Below the pieces are notes generated by a model. It saw only the letters and a program-made list of their open reading frames with translations. It was not told the origin of the DNA and did no database searches. A stretch of DNA of 64,000 bases from Bugulina stolonifera (taxonomy: Eukaryota; Bryozoa; Gymnolaemata; Cheilostomatida; Bugulidae), in assembly GCA_935421135.1 (NCBI GenBank), contig OW285188.1, forward strand, positions 2,253,001 through 2,317,000. The letters are read 5' to 3'. Below, piece by piece: positions 24,161 through 34,920 of this stretch. Position 1 is the stretch's first letter, and each line of letters starts with the position of its first letter. The translations under genes and the position numbers were made by a program.

Positions 24161-25090
24161 TGGGAAGTAGTTTCAATAAGGTCATGCTTATAACAATTAA
24201 AGGGAAGTGGGATAGGAGAGTGCCTATCCTTTTAACAAGAGGTCATGGGAAGAGAGCTTATATTGACCCTCTGGGAAACAGCCAGAATACCCACCAAAAA
24301 TCCCTAAGTCATTTCCCTACCTAACAACGCCATGCCATCCAAGGCTCATAGGCATTGAAGCAAATTGCAGAAAACTTCTCACAAATCCAAAGGCCAGAGG
24401 GCATTCCTAGTACTAAAATTCCAAAATATGTTGCCACAATATCACTGACAGGTGTGTAGACAAAAATAATTTGCCACTGTTGGAATATTTTAGTTAGAAC
24501 CAGGACGTCCTGAAAACATTTGAACCCCAATTCTCAACCCCAAACGCAAACTAATGTTTTTGAAACACCTTGTTTTTAACATTTATGGAATGCTTCTTTA
24601 CCAGCAAAAGCTTTACAATGGGGTGAATTTTGCTCTGTCAAAACATAAACAAGCGCTACAGTTCTTGCAAAGTTGCTCGAGGCAAAGAATATTCTCCCTA
24701 TGGCCATGCAATGGTTAACAACGCCTTGCTAAGACTTTATATTACCGTTGCAACCTTATGTTTGGTGAGCAACACAGCTTTATGCTAAGTGATACAAGTG
24801 AAAAGACTTGCCATAAGACTTGACATGACATTTACATGTGTGTATATCCCTTCCCACTTGAAGACTCCAGTCTCTGCAACTACCATGGCTGACAAGGATT
24901 CCTCATCCAATTCAACAATATTTTTCACCAACATCCAAGAAAGAGCTTTTTGAAAGACCACAATTTGGTCTTATACATGTAGATAGGCTGGATTGCTGTT
25001 CTAGACCTCTCCAGGGTGCCTTGGCAGCGCCCTGGACCCCTGGCATGTTTACTTTGCCGTCCCTCTGACAATTTTCTAGAAACCCCTCTG
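24161..25090. other. Unassigned sequence inside the composite element
   Basis: No exon, repeat or ORF with recognisable content is seen here. It lies between the SINE cluster and the right subterminal GGTCCCCAC-rich region. Confidence 0.4.
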
Positions 25091-25488
25091 AATTGTCTTC
25101 TCTTGGCGTGTGCATGACTTCTTTTTGGGGACCATTTTGCACACACACAGCTATGTGTGCAACTAGCGGACCCCGCTTTTATTCAGAAATGCAGATGGTT
25201 ATGCGGTCCCCACTTTGTGGACTTCTAGCAGATGACACTTTTTGCACGGTGCCCGCAACTGTTATCTCATCTGCAAAATATTATGAAAGTGCGTTGCCTG
25301 GACCCCACAACTGTTTTGAAGTATTGTGGCCACAATTGCTAAAATAAAATTATATGAAAATGGTTTTCTTGGTTGTTGAGAAGTTGTCTTTTCAATGAGC
25401 CAATAAACAAGCTCCTAGCCCTTCTAGAAGTGGTGGTCCCCGGAATACGCACTTGGGTCAGATGTCCCCGCAACTGTCGTCTCACCTG

Positions 25489-28400
25489 TATAGGTGTGTA
25501 TGTGTATGTCAATGTGTATGTGTATGTGTGAGTTATGGTTATAAGGGATCAAGTCATATTGCAATAGTCAAAACTAAATCTTGTTTAGATTAGTATTTTG
25601 GTGAGTTAGGATTGGTGTCCAGGACTATTGTATCATACCAATTGAATATGAATAATACAGTAATACAGTGAAATAAATTATCTCAAAGAGCTGACCATGA
25701 AAGTTTTCCTCCAACTTGCTAACAAATAGATTGGTATGAAGTTAATAGGGGAGGTGTATCACTTTCAGGTCAGCGTATGTATCAGTCATACAGTCAGCAG
25801 GGATCAATAAGAAGGCCTGGCACTTTATTATCATAATGCTAAACTTTATACTATACCAACTGCAGTGATATATACAGTTTACAGTTGACTATGTACCAAT
25901 CAATATAAGTATTGAATGTTGTGAGTGGATTTACTTATATATACAGATAATCAATACTATGACATGAACTGGTATAATAGCTGTTTTATATATGGCTGTG
26001 TGGTTTTATAATATATTATTATATTGTTGTAAATAATAACAACGGGTTAGCCTGAGTTTCAAGTCATCTAATAGAATGGGATGTTCTCTGTTTAAGTTCT
26101 ACAGGCGGTCATCAATATATCCACAGTCCACACGCTTCTGATGGGCTTGGAACTCAGGCTATGCGGTACGTCATGGGTAAAAACAATTAAGAACAGTAAT
26201 TCATTTGTACCAAATGATCTCACCAAACTTTGGTACAGTGTCTGATCTAAGGCTACATAAGGCATCAACTTTCATAAAGTGCTAATAACCTGATGCTATG
26301 TACATGCATATGTCATGGTCAACTATGCAGAAGAAAGAAATCATAGAAATCAAGAAAATACATTCTGGACATGATTGTGTATTTATAAAATCAGCATTAA
26401 CAAAATCTGGTTCTCTGTCCAATAGATATATATTATATAGTGTACATGTACATGCGCATGTCTGTTAAATAATTATATGCTCTACATGCTACATTATAGA
26501 GTACATACATACAGTGTGTCCACCCAACCTGCATACCTTCTATTGTTTCAGCAAAAATCAAAGGGTAAACCCTGACATTGAGCTAGTATATTTCCAGAGG
26601 TTTGAAATAGTTATAGAGCTGTCAATGACAGCAGAATTGTACTAACAGTATGGTCCTAGGTAGCAGCTCAAGAAATCTGTATTATAATATATTTTTAGTA
26701 CACCATCTACACTGTCTACAGTGTTTGTATTATATTACCCCACAAAAAATTGTATGTACTATACACATAATACACATACACATGTAGTATATTATATTAC
26801 ATACAATTAATACTCAACAACACATGTTAACTGTTACACCCATCAGCATAACATTACTTGTGTATATACACGTACATGTAGTTATAATGAATTCCACACT
26901 ACATTGTATGATAATACTCTACATGACTGTACAATAAATACATGTAATATTATACAACTACACAATACCAAAACCTTACTCATCTCCCACCTGACAATAG
27001 CCGACAGATGGAAGGTGTTTACATAGACATGGTAAAGGATGCGTCACGATAGAACCCAAGCTCCTGTAGTCATAGGTACAATGTAAACACAATAGGTCTA
27101 TGGGGAAGGGGATATGAATAGAGTATACTGGCTCAATGCTGCCTTATCAACATTCACAATGAATGCGGCAGCAGTTCACAATACATTGAATTTTCTGCTG
27201 GCAGCATTCCTATTGATTTACCAAAGGTCTGAATGTCGCAGTGTAATCTATACACAGCATTATATAGTTGGTTTCAGTAGTGTGTGGAGTAGTTCTTAGT
27301 ATGTCCAGATTTAAACCTCTGCTACTCGTATTATAAGGTAAGTACTATCATGTACATGTACATGTATGTAGTGTTCTCTGAGCTAAAATAAGGCAAACTT
27401 TAATTTACTATTTTTATTAAATATTATTATTAGTTATGTAGGCTCCATTAGCTAATAATTTTACGTAATATATGTAAAATATTATACATGATATACATTC
27501 ACATGCTGTAATGCACATTTACTACCACATTGTATAATTACGTGCAACAACGCACAATAGTATGTTGCCATGATGTACATGTATGTATATCGGCACCTAC
27601 ATTGTATGTGGTAGTAGATTGTGTAAACCTCTATCTATATATGAGATACTTACATGCAGCTCCTGCAGTAAATGTCATCAATCACCGTCTTTCCCAGAGC
27701 ACATGGGAATACAGTTTTATATACAGGAAACCCACACGTTGAACTTTCACATCTCATGGTGTGTGAAGCACCTGCAGTCACAAGTATGTTTTAATACACC
27801 CATTAATATACTATTAATACATTACGTTAATTTACAGTCGTACTTCCCCCTCGATTGCAAATCAAAAACAGCAATTTTATTATTATCAAGCAGTCTGAAC
27901 TGCAACATGTATAAATGCTTTGAAGCTCACCCATTGTTAGATAGAGCTCTACAACCATTATCCTGTTTAAACCATTGATCTCTACAGACGAAATTGTTAT
28001 CTTACATGTTAAACATCTAGAACATTTCATTTATAAGATACTTTAGCTGGAAAGATTTCTGTAGTCATTATACGTGCTGCCAGTGAGGGGGTAGAAATGG
28101 CTGCCATCTGTCTGTCTGCCATCCGCCGTGCATACAAGCGACTTTGGTTTATCCATTACTTTGTCTCAATATTAGAGATATTTAGCACTATTCTAGTGGT
28201 TTAGATTTCAGTTGGAAGCCAAATGTATGAAATGTTGTAAATACTTGATTTGTATAAAAGTGGATAAATCTAAATTCTGTTAATGTGAAGTCTTTAATCA
28301 TGGGTCAGACATGCAGGAGATATTATAATATACCTTCTGGGGGACGTAAACACTTCCTAAAATATTGTCCGTTGGTAAATACTCTTCTCTTTCAATCAAA

Positions 28401-29746
28401 TGTCCTCAGTGAAACCAAATTAATTTTTTAATATCATTAAATCCAAATAGAAATCAAAACACTGGACGATACATGTAAATGCATAAATTTGCTTCTTTTT
28501 GTTAAATAAGCTCATAGGAACTATTCTACATCATGTACGTAATACCTACATGTTTATACAGGTATACACATACTGAACATGTAGTGCCCAATTTGTATGA
28601 CTATATAACAGGTTAATAGCCAGTCCAGCATCTACCACACTTTAGTCAAGTTGAACCTGCCGACCCTCTCTAGGAGTCTAGGAGATGTCTAGTTATTGAA
28701 AAAATTAATTAAATTGTATTTCATAACACAGTAGAGAGAAATTAATAGGCAATAGCAACTCTGTACACTACCATCAATTAGTATAACAACTAGATGTTAT
28801 GCATCTAATTATAAATATATACACAAATTAGCTTTTGCAGACCCTACTATTACATTTACAAGTAGTGTATCATATATAATTGAATTTACATGATATATTG
28901 ATCTGATATGAGAAGCCCATAATGATATTCCAGCTACAGGACTGTTAGTAGACAGATAGGCAGTCCTGATCTGGTCACTATTAATCTATAGCAACTGACA
29001 TGCAGCACTCTTCTTTACCTCCACATCGAGTCATACTGAACAGGAGTTATCTCTCATCCTTGCTCAGAGACAAGGGGCATACTTAATGTACGTTTGACAT
29101 TATTCAACCTTGATTCAACATTCACTTCTTATACAATCATGTAAAATTAATACTAACTTGGGAGTTTTCCTTCCTTGTCCCAGTATCTCTTCTGGCTCTT
29201 ACAAAGACAGTTGACAGGAGACCAGAATCCTTGACCAACGGCTCTGGTCTGCTTTCTTATAGAATAGCATGATATAATATATGTTTTAAATAACCCGATA
29301 TTTTACCACTACAGTAAACCATTGGTACATGCAGTGCATGTTTATTTACATGTACTGTGTACATGTAGACATAGTGAAGTAGCATCTGCACGTATTCTTG
29401 GCGATATATTATTTGGACATGTCCTGAATAGTCTTTTAAAATTTATTGTTGAGGAAACAACTCCCAAGTTAGGCACACTAATGTGATGGTATACCAACAA
29501 CAATGATGTACTATTTTAGGTATAAACATGTACTTGTATCGTGATATATAATGGTTGTGGTTCATAACATGTATATACATGTACAGTACCATTGCATGAT
29601 AATATATGACCATGTCTGAAAGACAAAAGACATGTTTATTGTAATTACCTAAATGATGGCCAACTTTCCTAGTATGATAGTTATTGGAGGGATAATCCAG
29701 CTGATTGCTGCTGTCTGCTGCTGACTTATGTAAACTAATTATCTAG
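25489..29746. other. AT-rich intergenic stretch
   Basis: Unique AT-rich DNA with many TACATGTA palindromes and one short MITE (26049-26160). A 35-codon ORF starts at 28096 (MAAICLSAIRRAYKRLW...) but has no supporting context. Upstream exons of the candidate gene at 29747 may lie here; none could be placed with matching phase. Confidence 0.45.
26049..26160. mobile_element. Short MITE, 112 bp
   Basis: Ends are inverted repeats AGCCTGAGTTTCAAG and CTTGGAACTCAGGCT. No coding capacity. Similar ends (TTGGAACTCGGGCTAT) close the GC-rich repeats at 39390-39770, suggesting one broad family. Confidence 0.6.
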
Positions 29747-30974
29747 ATTACATCATTACATGGGTATAACGTCTGGTTATGCCAGCATACATGAGTTTGC
29801 TGTCGTAACACCACAGCATGTTCCAAACCAACGCAGTTTTCCAGATATACCAGGTCCTTATAAACTGTAAGTGTATTTTGGTAATGCACTACAGAACTTG
29901 GGCTGATAGTTTCTAGAAGGCAATATTGTTAAGTCAAGTATTTGGTCTCAAGCTGATCACCAGGTAACTCAACCGACACACACACCCAGGTTTTGTAATG
30001 TGAGGACCTACCAATAGATTTGTACAACATAGTGTAGTGTATTATGTGCCTGCCCTTCAGGTCCCATGGATATATGTACACTGTATAACATATAGTATTT
30101 CTTATTTGTACAGAGTCAACATTACTTACAATTGCATATACACTTTAGACACGAAAACAAGCCTCAAGTATACATATATATACATGTACTCTATGTACAA
30201 AGTGCATGTATATGTATATTATTATATATTTTTATTATTCTTTGCGGTGGCTAACTGACAATGCAGCTGTATACAGTTTTTAATATAAGATACAGTGTAA
30301 ATAGTGCAATGTTATGTAAATATTGCCTTTTTTTGTGTTTTGTCCGTATATTAAAAAACTTCAATTGCATTTGACTTATTTTCAAGGTAAAAGCTGTGGA
30401 TTCCTGCTGCCCCTGTAATTGGCAGTAACTTTGTTGCGATCAATATCTTGCTGGCAAAGCAATTCATTATATATTTATGTTCACAAGTATAGAGTTAAGT
30501 AACACACTGTATTAACTGTATTATTTAGATAGGCAGCAGTATTTGCTTCCTGTCTGGAAGGAAACTTTCACTCACTTAGCCTCCGGTCATTTAATAAAGT
30601 TTAACATATCACACAGCCTCACACAGACGGTAGCAGTCAACCCAACAGGCTGCAGAGTGGCCGAGGTGCACAGTGAGCCAGGTTTGTATATACTGTACAT
30701 GCTACTACAGCACTATACATCATGTTATATTTATACTTGTACACATCATTCAAAGGATTGAATTGTTGAACATTACTTTTTAGTAAATGTTGGTTTGCCA
30801 GGCATTCGTACTACTTTAGTTTAATACAAGTCATACTCATCATAGAAGGAGTTATCTTCTCATTGAGTGTCCCCCCTTCTCTACTCTTTGTGGGCCAACT
30901 CTTATGGTGTTTTAGCCAACCAACCTATGGGCAGTTACTTGATAAAAAACTTTTCTCTGCTATATTCTGTATAA
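29747..30974 (+). CDS. Unrecognised gene, three candidate 3' exons
   Basis: Three exon-like blocks join in frame: 29747-29866 (AG acceptor, perfect gtaagt donor), 30533-30681 (acceptor gatag, donor gtttgt) and 30916-30974 (acceptor ttttag, stop TAA at 30972). Exon 1 reads HHYMGITSGYASIHEFAVV then TPQHVPNQRSFPDIPG. Exon 2 reads QQYLLPVWKETFTHLASGH then KFNISHSLTQTVAVNPTG. Base composition is less AT-rich than the flanks and the phases agree at both junctions (2 then 1). I do not recognise the family and give no function. The upstream start is missing and the third exon is the weakest. A chance arrangement cannot be excluded. Confidence 0.4.
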
Positions 30975-32010
30975 ATGGATTGTAATCTGGGACTATATTA
31001 TGTTGTCAGTTAAGACATATAATTTACTAAGTTAGGGTACATATAATTTAACTCTCCATGGGCTAATGTCGTGAAACCGTGAAAGGAGAATCGGGGTATG
31101 TATGCATATATATTTACCATATGCATGTGTCTCCATGCACTGGTCATCTTTAGGTTTTACAACTCTACCTCCGCTAGTAGTGTATAGTGATGACTATAAT
31201 ACATCTAAAAGTACATGTATTACCAGATACTCAATGCTAAAATTATAGAACTGTGTGAACTGAGAGCACAAAACTCCACTTGAATCTAGAGCTTGCAAAT
31301 ATCCAAACCCTATCCTGTTGTTATTTATGTTGTGAAATACAAACGGAAGAAGCAAGTTATCAGCTCTTCACTACATTGATCCACGAGAACTCATTACTGT
31401 CCCTTAGATAGACAAACGCATGTAACAACGTAACAAATCAACGGGAATACCTTGAGGCATCACTAACTAATTTTAATTCTGTGCAAATTGTCAATAAAAC
31501 ACTCACTCAAAGTGATTGCAACAGACTCTAAAGCAAACTGTGTGTCTGATAAGTTATACATCCCGCGCTTCTACTCACTAAGGAAAACATACTGGTGTGG
31601 AGAAGGTGTGGTAGCACCAGGTTTCACCTACGTTATGTCAAGCTTGTGTTGAGTTATTTATTTTACTTGGTTTGTACGATAGACATACTCCATATATATA
31701 TGGCCTCCTACAAAGGATGGGTGCAGCTGTCTCTACGGGCATGTATGATTCTATTACACTCTAATGTAGACCCAGTTCACAGGCTATATAAAGGGTTTTA
31801 TGGGATGTAGAGGTATAGATGCTGTAGTCGGGACCAACAAGTACTAAGTCTTGGTAAAACTATTATTTGCGGTAGCAAGAGAAATGACTGACAGCTTTTT
31901 TTCTCTGAAACATTAGGAGTAATATCTAAAAATTAAATGAAGGCAATATTTAAAAAATTGGAAAAGGCACTTACTAGATATCATATTTAGTATATTATGT
32001 GGTTTTGTAG
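30975..32010. other. Innexin upstream region
   Basis: No exon could be supported. A polypyrimidine-poor but recognisable acceptor (ggttttgtag) ends at 32010, directly before the innexin start codon, so a 5' UTR exon may lie somewhere in this stretch. Confidence 0.35.
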
Positions 32011-32011
32011 A

Positions 32012-33199
32012 ATGGCACTGCTAGAAGCTCTTTACCCATTGACAGAGGTATCACGGTTCAGGCGGCGGTACGATGATGATTTCATAGATCGGCTGAACAA
32101 CCGCTACTCCATGTTTATATTCATTGTGCTCGGCATTATCATCAGTACCAGACAGTACGTAGGTGACCCAATCACATGCTGGGCACCTGCCCAATTCACC
32201 CATGAGTGGGTGGAGTATACGAACAAAATATGTTGGATAAGTAACACTTACTACGTACCTATGGATGAGTCTATTCCAAACAAGGATGAGAACAAGGCAC
32301 ACTATATCGCATATTACCAGTGGGTTCCAATCATGATTTTTCTACAAGCTATATTTTTCTTTGCACCAAGTATGATATGGAAGAAGTTGAATAGTCAGAG
32401 TGGTATACATGTAAATAAAATAGTTTCTGTTGTGGGTGGGGCAGAGCATGGAAGCCCCGAAGTGAGAGACAAAACGATTCGCTACATTGTTAGGAACTTA
32501 GACCGAGCACTCAGATCCCAGAGAGAATATAGGACTGGGTGTTTTGCCAAGTGCCGCCAAACCATCGCCAGGAACTGTTTCATTATATGCGGCAAGAGGT
32601 ATGGGAATTATCTCATCATGCTCTATCTATTTGTTAAGCTACTTTATATTGGTAATGGAATAGGACAATTATTTTTATTAAATGAATTTCTTGGAGATGG
32701 ATATTATTTTTATGGATTTGAAGTCGTTAACGACATGATAAAAGGTAAAAACTGGACAACTTCAAAAAGATTCCCCCGAGTAACTTTGTGTGATTTCAAA
32801 ATCAGAGCATTGGGTAATAAGATTCATGATCATACAGTGCAGTGTGCCCTTCCCATAAACCTCTTCAATGAGAAGGTTTACATCTTCATATGGTTTTGGC
32901 TTGTATTCATCTCGGGAGCGACTATCTTAAACTTTGTTCTCTGGATGTGGACATTGTTCAGAAGGAACAGACGTCAGTATGTGAGGAAGTACCTCAAAAT
33001 AATGCACAAAAACTTTGCTAAGGGAGATTATACACCGTCTAAGGAGTTCTGCGAGGACTACCTGAGACAGGATGGAATATTTGTCTTAAGGCTAATAGCT
33101 AAAAATACAAATGACGTAGTTGTAGGGGAGATAATCCAGGCTATGTGGGAGTATTATAAGAAGCATCACCAGCAAAGTAAATTTTCGGAGGACGTTTAA
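32012..33199 (+). CDS. Innexin (gap-junction/hemichannel protein)
   Basis: An intronless 395-aa coding sequence. Innexins form gap junctions and hemichannels in the plasma membrane of non-vertebrate animals. Seen here: the N-terminal RFRRRYDDDFIDRLNNRYS; TM1 near residues 32-50; extracellular loop 1 with YVGDPITCWAPAQF and a second Cys in ICWISNTYYVP; the family signature YYQW just before TM2 (about 104-120); TM3 near 203-222 (YLIMLYLFVKLLYIGNGIG); loop 2 with TLCDFKI ... HTVQCALPIN; and TM4 near 295-315 after FNEKVYIFIWFW. The four loop cysteines are all present. An ATG five codons earlier (31997) is in frame, but conserved alignment and an acceptor-like TTTTGTAG right before 32011 favour 32012. 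Flanks show no other gap-junction gene. Confidence 0.95.
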   Translation: MALLEALYPLTEVSRFRRRYDDDFIDRLNNRYSMFIFIVLGIIISTRQYVGDPITCWAPAQFTHEWVEYTNKICWISNTYYVPMDESIPNKDENKAHYIAYYQWVPIMIFLQAIFFFAPSMIWKKLNSQSGIHVNKIVSVVGGAEHGSPEVRDKTIRYIVRNLDRALRSQREYRTGCFAKCRQTIARNCFIICGKRYGNYLIMLYLFVKLLYIGNGIGQLFLLNEFLGDGYYFYGFEVVNDMIKGKNWTTSKRFPRVTLCDFKIRALGNKIHDHTVQCALPINLFNEKVYIFIWFWLVFISGATILNFVLWMWTLFRRNRRQYVRKYLKIMHKNFAKGDYTPSKEFCEDYLRQDGIFVLRLIAKNTNDVVVGEIIQAMWEYYKKHHQQSKFSEDV

Positions 33200-33567
33200 C
33201 CAACGTTACCAAGCTCTCTTGTCCTGTGTGCCAGTAGCGCTTACTAGTCTAATTGGTCTTTGTGTTCATTATGTTGGTAAAATGTTTTTCCATATCGTAA
33301 CAATATTTTTGTAAATATGTGAGGGATGAGAGCTTGGTGGCATGGTCATTATCTTACTCTATATTGTTGATCAAGGCATTCCATGATGATTATATTATAC
33401 AGTATCACTACTAGTAATATTGCTTAGTTAATAACACTGTTGTCTGGTAGGTGTTGAGACAGAATGTTTTATTAGTACTCTGGTACAGTAGCTAGTAGAT
33501 ATACATGTATATTGTTACGCTGTTGTATAATTCATTTTTTATTATTATGTACAACTTTTATTATTAC

Positions 33568-33573
33568 AATAAA
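33568..33573 (+). terminator. Innexin polyadenylation signal
   Basis: AATAAA about 370 bp after the stop codon, the first canonical signal downstream. Confidence 0.55.
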
Positions 33574-33787
33574 ATGTTACACATGAAGTGCCAACTGTAA
33601 ATATTTATGTAGTGCATACATTTTTCACCCCAGCAAAGCCTGCGGATAAATCACTATTTGGGAAATTACAAAACATAATTAGACAAATATGCCCACAACA
33701 TTGTTCAAATCTAACGTTATTGAACTTTCATGTAGTTGCAGTCCCTTACAGCATGTTGCTAATTTTACAGTACTAGAGTGTTACTTC

Positions 33788-33915
33788 ATTGGTCAGTGTG
33801 ACACAATATTCTTATTGGTCAGTCACATGTCATTAGCGCAATTCTAATTGGCTACATTGACATCATCTCAAATCTGATTGGCCATGCGTATGGTGACATC
33901 AGCAGAGAGTAGAGC
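33788..33915. promoter_or_regulatory. Cluster of four inverted CCAAT boxes with CRE-like sites
   Basis: ATTGG pentamers lie at 33788, 33814, 33847 and 33877, spaced 26, 33 and 30 bp, three of them followed by TC or CC. Two TGACATCA motifs (ATF/CRE-like) sit among them (about 33859 and 33895). Such spacing is typical of NF-Y-driven promoters. The region lies between the convergent innexin and MED19 ends, where a promoter is not expected; a minus-strand exon-like block overlaps. Function is inferred only from motifs. Confidence 0.35.
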
Positions 33916-34621
33916 TTGGATGAGAGTATTTGGAGTTGATGAGAGAACATCACGGGGACCCTGTAAGGCAATACGATACGTATGCGATATGATGCATATA
34001 GTGTACATAAACTACATGTATATGATACACACAGTAGATATAATATATACATGTATGTACAGATTAATGTAGATATTACGGACACAGACCTACCCATAGG
34101 GCGTGCTGTTGAGTGCAAGTAGAGCACACTAGAGACCATATATTGTAGACTAGGAACCCTTGGAGGTTGAGTACAATATACCTACACCACTAGGTTCAAT
34201 ATTTACACTGATAATATCAATATGTAAGTATATACTCGTATAGTTGGTGTACATTATCAATATTTAGTAACATGAATATACTATTTGACATTTTATATAC
34301 AGTATCATGTTGTTATCATTTAGCTATGATATCACATGCCAACCATTTATACACAACAATTGGAAAAGATAAGATACAATGGATACTGCAGTCCTATGGT
34401 ATCAATGTAACAATACATGTTGTTACAATACTGTTGTTTAGTTTAGTGAGCATTAGCCTCCACATCACTTACACTTTCAATAAACCATAAATTTGGATGC
34501 AGTGAAACGGATGGCTGCCGCTCTACTGCATGTACAATAGCATAGTATTTACATACTGTCCGGTTGTTAACATAAGAATGTGAACCTAAATGACACGATT
34601 TGTAGCTGCTACTCCAACACC

Positions 34622-34845
34622 AAGACATGTAGCAGTAGACATAGTAGACATAGTAGATACAGTAGTCAGTAGACATAGTAGACATAGTAGACACAGTAGT
34701 CAGTAGACACAGTAGTCAGTAGACACAGTAGTCAGTAGACATAGTAGTCAGTAGACATAGTAGTCAGTAGACATAGTAGACATAGTAGATACAGTAGTCA
34801 GTAGACATAGTAGTCAGTAGACACAGTAGTCAGTAGACATAGTGT
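34622..34845. repeat. Minisatellite of TAGTAGACAYAG / TAGTCAG units
   Basis: Irregular tandem copies of AGTAGACATAG, AGTAGACACAG and AGTAGTCAG, downstream of the last MED19 exon found. Mixed order of units suggests expansion by slippage. Confidence 0.85.
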
Positions 34846-34920
34846 AGCCAGTTTTAGCTACTTATCCCTTGAACTCAGTTATCTATTGTACATGTATGTT
34901 AGAACATAGGGTACGTTTAC

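Larger units (their letters stand above)
19188..25488. mobile_element. 6.3-kb composite element with terminal inverted repeats and internal satellite
   Basis: The left end (19188-19214) and right end (25462-25488) are inverted repeats matching at about 24 of 27 positions. Both contain CGACAGTTGCGGGGACAT and start with CAG. Subterminal regions (19480-19560 and 25160-25260) share GCGGACCCC ... GCGGTCCCCACTTT. The motif GTGGGGACCG recurs throughout in both orientations. The interior holds the 62/70-bp satellite, a dispersed repeat at 20230-20540 and SINE modules at 23650-24160. No transposase ORF is visible, so it would be a non-autonomous element. Flanking target-site duplication is not clear. 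A satellite block with coincidental ends is the alternative. Confidence 0.6.

Noticed and set aside
28096..28203. 35-codon ORF beginning MAAICLSAIRR
   Set aside because: Too short, no family, no phase-compatible link to the exons at 29747.
31997..32011. Upstream in-frame ATG of the innexin
   Set aside because: The extra MWFCR is not like innexin N-termini, and an acceptor-like sequence separates it from the start at 32012.
33852..34115. Two exon-like minus-strand blocks (acceptor at about 33960 and a 35-nt block near 34075-34112)
   Set aside because: Splice sites look reasonable, but no frame gives a recognisable protein and the block is not phase-compatible with the MED19 tail; left unassigned.
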